A DNA stretch of 64,000 bases from Paenibacillus sonchi (GTDB lineage Bacteria > Bacillota > Bacilli > Paenibacillales > Paenibacillaceae): assembly GCF_016772475.1 (NCBI RefSeq), contig NZ_CP068595.1:4402001-4466000 (forward strand), given 5' to 3'. The position numbers were made by a program, and so were the translations under genes. Shown here one piece after another: positions 61,244 to 64,000 of the stretch (positions are counted from its first letter, which is position 1; every line of letters starts with the position of its first letter). The notes below the pieces were generated by a model. That model was not told the origin of the DNA. It did no database searches and was given only the letters and a program-made list of their open reading frames with translations.

Positions 61244-61670
61244 CTATTGTGTATTTGATGAGTTTTTAGTTTGAAATGGTCGCAAAAAGAAACTATCAGA
61301 AAAAGCGTCAACACTTATTATAAGATCTCGACTTATCTCTTTAAATAATTCGAGTAATCTACCTTCAATTTGTTCGGAATTTCTATAAGATGATGTAACG
61401 ACATCATGAAAAGCTTTCAAAGCTGTAATGACTTCTGGAGAGTTATAGAATACTGGAGTTTAAGGATTCTGCAAACTCTTTTGAATGGATGTCGTTTCTA
61501 TGACCCATTAGCTTTCGGAAGACTTCCAATTTTGTTTTACGTGTTTCATTTTTCTTATAAATCCATGTCGATATAAATACAGCAACTGCCCCCGAAATAA
61601 TAGCAGAGGTCACACCTATGATTAATTTATCAAGCAAATCTGTATTCAAAATATAGCCCACCCTTTTCAA
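61244..61670 (-). pseudogene. Small membrane protein gene, frame-broken
   Basis: On the minus strand the N-terminal frame (TTG start near 61646 behind AGGGTGGG, or 61670) encodes one membrane helix (LIIGVTSAIISGAVAVFIST) and then KTKLEVFRKLMGHRND. It stops at 61443, but the next frame continues with VFYNSPEVITALKAFHDVVT, NSEQIEGRLLELFKEISRDL and ends QTKNSSNTQ at 61244. Together they resemble small helix-plus-coil proteins of the DUF6680 kind (tentative). The break is not at a homopolymer. Confidence 0.55.
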
Positions 61671-61752
61671 ATCGATATTTTAAAAATAGAGTCATTATAC
61701 TAAAATCCTGGAAAAATGATACAACCAGCATTCTCACACGAGGAGGATTCCT

Positions 61753-62020
61753 ATGGACATAAGAGTCGTACCGATTGAACAACTCAATGCGGCTGTCTAT
61801 AACCCCCGCGTTGACTTCAGCCAGGCGATCCGGAATGAGAAGCTAGACGGGAGCCTGGATGAATTCGGCTATTGACCCTATCGTTTGGAACGAATAGTCA
61901 GGGAACTTGGTCGGTGGCCATCAGCGGTACAAAGTGATGGTTAATGAGCAAGGCTACACGGAACTGGCCGTCAGTGTGGTCAATCTGGACCCGGAACGTG
62001 AAAGGATCCTGAATCAGTGC
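61753..62020 (+). pseudogene. ParB-like nuclease-domain gene remnant
   Basis: ATG 61753 has AGGAGG upstream and starts MDIRVVPIEQLNAAVYNPRV, the ParB/Srx N-terminal pattern. The frame stops at 61875. Other frames continue with DPIVWNE, then LVGGHQRYKVMVNEQGYTEL and AVSVVNLDPERERILNQ. The GGHQR motif identifies the ParB-like fold. At least two frame changes make it a genuine remnant. Confidence 0.7.
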
Positions 62021-62198
62021 AGTGACCTTCAAGCTTTGTTTTAGCTTTTTATCCATAGGCGTACCTCCGGGCTTTTCTGATTATTATACACCTCGTTTTC
62101 TATCTGAAGGGAAAATTTCCTTACCGTAGACATAGAATTTGCCCCCTGAATCAAACCCACATATTTCCTCAATAACCCTTAAGTGTATTGTAAATTTC

Positions 62199-62205
62199 TG
62201 TCGAA
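62199..62205 (+). promoter_or_regulatory. Spo0A-box-like site
   Basis: TGTCGAA matches the 0A-box consensus exactly and sits 75 bases before the Kelch gene. It is a short match, so it is suggestive only. Confidence 0.35.
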
Positions 62206-62280
62206 TAACAGACTGTTTGTTCACCCTTTTTTAGTCTATATTGAAAAAGAATGATTAAACGTTATTAAGGGAGAGATAAA

Positions 62281-63579
62281 ATGAAACGTCGATATTTTCC
62301 TGTTCTAGCTCTTATTGTTTTAATTTTTGGAATATTGTCCACTCAAGCGTCCGCAGCAGGTGAAACGTGGGAATTGCAGGATCAAATGCCCTTTAATAGA
62401 CCAGGGGCAGGGGTAGTGAAAGTAGACGGAAAGGTATATTTTATAGGTGGTTATAGTAACGGCGCTTTGAACAATGTTGACGTTTATGATATTGAGAGAA
62501 AAGTGTGGGTTAGTAAGAAAAGCATGCCGACAGCAAGATCCATTTTTTCTACCGAAGTGGTGGATGGTAAGATATATGTAATTGGTGGGAGCACTGGAAA
62601 TCCTTTAGTTTTAAATACGACATATACCAATAAAGTTGAAATATATGATCCGGTTACTGATACTTGGACATCTGGAGCGAATGCCTCTACCTCAAGAGGG
62701 TTAACTACTTCATCTACAGTTAATAATAAAATATATGTTTTTGGTGGTTTGAATGCATCCTCGGAAGGCTTGAGTAATGTTGAGGAGTATGACATTATAT
62801 CAAACACTTGGTCTACGAAGGCAAATTTACTTACCGCTGTTCATGGAGCAGGAGCAGTTACTTATAATGATTTGATCTACGTATTTAATGGAGGCTACAA
62901 CACATCTGTATATAATAAAGTACAAGTCTATAACCCAGTTACTAATAATTGGACGTATAAAAGCAGCGCACCAACAAGCAGAGATACTATAGTAGCGGTG
63001 AATTACCAAAATAAAATTTATGTTATTGGTGGGTATGATAGTGCAAGCACAGGATTAACTACAGTAGAAGTATACGATCCTGAAAAAGATACATGGACAG
63101 CGGGACCGAGTTTAAATGTTGGGCGCTGGGGATTTGGAAGTATAGTTTTTAATGATTCACTGTATGTCTTTGGGGGAGCGACAAACACTGCTGAGAAATT
63201 ATCAGTGGCACCAGAATCAACTCCGACTCCTACATCCTCACCAACCGTAACTCCGACTCCTACGTCTTCACCAACCGTAACTCCGACTCCTACGCCCTCA
63301 CCAACCGTAGCTCCGACTCCAACTCCAGAGCAACCAACTGGTGACCGTGCGATCCTGGTCGTGACGATGAACACCGGCCTTGAAAAAGAATTTGACCTGA
63401 GCATGGATGAAGTGAATGCCTTCATTGCTTGGTATGAGAATAAACAGTCTGGTACTGGGAAGGCATCGTATGCCATTGATAAGCACGACAATAACAAAGG
63501 CCCTTTTACAAACCGGAAGGATTACGTGATATTTGATAAAATACTAACCTTCAGCGTAGACGAATATTCTGCAAAATAA
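62281..63579 (+). CDS. Secreted Kelch-repeat protein with Pro/Thr linker
   Basis: ATG 62281 follows AAGGGAGAG. A signal peptide (MKRRYFPVLALIVLIFGILS, cleavage near ASAA) is followed by six Kelch units with VDGKVYFIGGYSNG, VDVYD and W..K..MP, which form a beta-propeller. A Pro/Thr/Ser linker encoded by 30-base DNA repeats (63220-63324) leads to a C-terminal domain of about 80 residues (AILVVTMNTGLEKEFDLSMD, EVNAFIAWYENK). It is secreted and probably binds protein or glycan. A terminator follows. Confidence 0.85.
   Translation: MKRRYFPVLALIVLIFGILSTQASAAGETWELQDQMPFNRPGAGVVKVDGKVYFIGGYSNGALNNVDVYDIERKVWVSKKSMPTARSIFSTEVVDGKIYVIGGSTGNPLVLNTTYTNKVEIYDPVTDTWTSGANASTSRGLTTSSTVNNKIYVFGGLNASSEGLSNVEEYDIISNTWSTKANLLTAVHGAGAVTYNDLIYVFNGGYNTSVYNKVQVYNPVTNNWTYKSSAPTSRDTIVAVNYQNKIYVIGGYDSASTGLTTVEVYDPEKDTWTAGPSLNVGRWGFGSIVFNDSLYVFGGATNTAEKLSVAPESTPTPTSSPTVTPTPTSSPTVTPTPTPSPTVAPTPTPEQPTGDRAILVVTMNTGLEKEFDLSMDEVNAFIAWYENKQSGTGKASYAIDKHDNNKGPFTNRKDYVIFDKILTFSVDEYSAK
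63220..63324 (+). repeat. 30-base tandem repeats coding a Pro/Thr linker
   Basis: Three 30-base units start at 63220, 63250 and 63280, then a partial unit. They encode TPTPTSSPTV repeats in the Kelch protein. Copy number may vary between strains. Confidence 0.8.
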
Positions 63580-63629
63580 CATTTACACATTGTTCCAGTC
63601 AAGCTAAAATAGATGTAACGGAAGTACTG

Positions 63630-63656
63630 TACCCTGCCAATTCGGCGGGGTATTTT
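63630..63656 (+). terminator. Rho-independent terminator
   Basis: TACCCTGCC pairs with GGCGGGGTA and is followed by TTTTC. Confidence 0.75.
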
Positions 63657-63672
63657 CATAAGGAGTGATTGC

Positions 63673-63891
63673 TTGAGTACTACATATAAAGTCCTGGAGA
63701 GTGATACCGACTTCCTTGCGGCTGCCCTCGCACTATCCAAGGTATCCGTATGGTATAGGGAAGAGCCGGACCCAATCGGCTATCTGATGGATTACGGCGG
63801 GATCGTTGAGGGATACACGGCGGAGTCAATCAAGATTAACGGCGCTCAGTTCGTCCGCGAACGATTTGAATTTAGAGCATACATAAAATAA
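63673..63891 (+). CDS. Small hypothetical protein
   Basis: It starts at TTG 63673 with AAGGAG upstream. The 72-residue product reads YKVLESDTDFLAAALALSKV and GYLMDYGGIVEGYTAESIKI. It has no signal peptide. It is reminiscent of small phage-region proteins but no family is recognised. A terminator follows directly. Confidence 0.55.
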   Translation: MSTTYKVLESDTDFLAAALALSKVSVWYREEPDPIGYLMDYGGIVEGYTAESIKINGAQFVRERFEFRAYIK

Positions 63892-63917
63892 ACCCGTCAA
63901 GCCCGGCGGGTTTATTT
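63890..63917 (+). terminator. Rho-independent terminator
   Basis: AACCCG pairs with CGGGTT around a short loop and is followed by TATTTC. Confidence 0.65.
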
Positions 63918-64000
63918 CGATTCAAACCTGCTGTAATATTTTTTAGTTCCCGAGAGCTTATTAATTTATTTTAACTATAGCCGCTAACGAAAGTATGCAA

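Noticed and set aside
62484..63497. Minus-strand frames opposite the Kelch gene
   Set aside because: They are antisense shadows of the Pro/Thr linker and Kelch repeats, with no start signals.

Overview
The window looks like a low-to-medium GC, spore-forming Firmicute, most probably a Paenibacillus. The reasons are strong AGGAGG-type ribosome binding sites, a secreted protein with copper-amine-oxidase-N domains, a large WapA/RHS wall protein, type I-C CRISPR repeats and Spo0A-box-like sites. This assignment is inference; there is no rRNA or housekeeping marker in the window. I saw no tRNA or rRNA gene.

Layout. (1) 1-11.4 kb: a run of secreted proteins. Five carry a signal peptide plus a single YD (RHS-type) repeat joined to different binding modules: VCBS/FG-GAP, a jelly-roll-like repeat, ricin-B lectin and PA14. 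The first (a CBM-like protein cut by the window edge) shows no YD tail. (2) 11.5-18.2 kb: a full-size RHS/WapA polymorphic toxin with a nuclease-like C-terminus and a beta-propeller gene in the immunity position. (3) 18.4-29.5 kb: an AT-rich accessory island with a membrane-anchored methyltransferase-like protein, a DUF5677-like protein, a SMEK-like gene next to an RloC-like zinc-hook ATPase, a zinc-ribbon gene and a HEPN-like gene, separated by decayed DNA. (4) 29.6-33.5 kb: two secreted proteins, a CRISPR remnant and a 30-residue type I toxin-like peptide on the minus strand. (5) 33.6-43.3 kb: a plasmid/ICE-like block with an A24 prepilin peptidase, an orphan decaying type I-C CRISPR array, a winged-helix plus tubulin-like pair (TubRZ-like), a RusA-like resolvase, Replic_Relax/Rha-like regulators, a VirD4/TraG-like ATPase and an S1 protein. 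(6) 43.5-45.5 kb: a compact RiPP locus with two 55-residue Cys-rich precursors and a radical SAM/SPASM maturase. (7) 46-47.5 kb: toxin-antitoxin cassettes and a remnant, each closed by a related hairpin. (8) 47.5-55.6 kb: a DNA-metabolism block typical of large mobile elements (SWIM-like finger, CHC2 primase-like finger, SSB, RecB/Cas4-like nuclease, RadC, DUF3268). (9) 55.8-57.8 kb: a metzincin/HEAT/cysteine-peptidase-like trio. (10) 58-64 kb: a KAP-type NTPase, an unknown protein, two decayed genes, and a secreted Kelch protein.

A property of the whole window matters for reading it. At least ten genes are interrupted by an apparent loss of one base, nearly all at a short homopolymer, and adding back one base restores a sensible protein in each case. 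These breaks look more like homopolymer undercalls in the assembly than genuine decay, so the RHS toxin, its propeller neighbour, the VirD4-like ATPase and others are probably intact in the organism.

The strongest candidates for something undescribed are the RiPP locus without transporter at 43.6-45.5 kb, the array of single-YD secreted binding proteins ahead of the RHS toxin at 1-11.4 kb, the SMEK plus RloC-like pair at 23.2-26.3 kb, and the TubRZ-like mobile-element core, whose proteins share an acidic DPF C-terminal tail.
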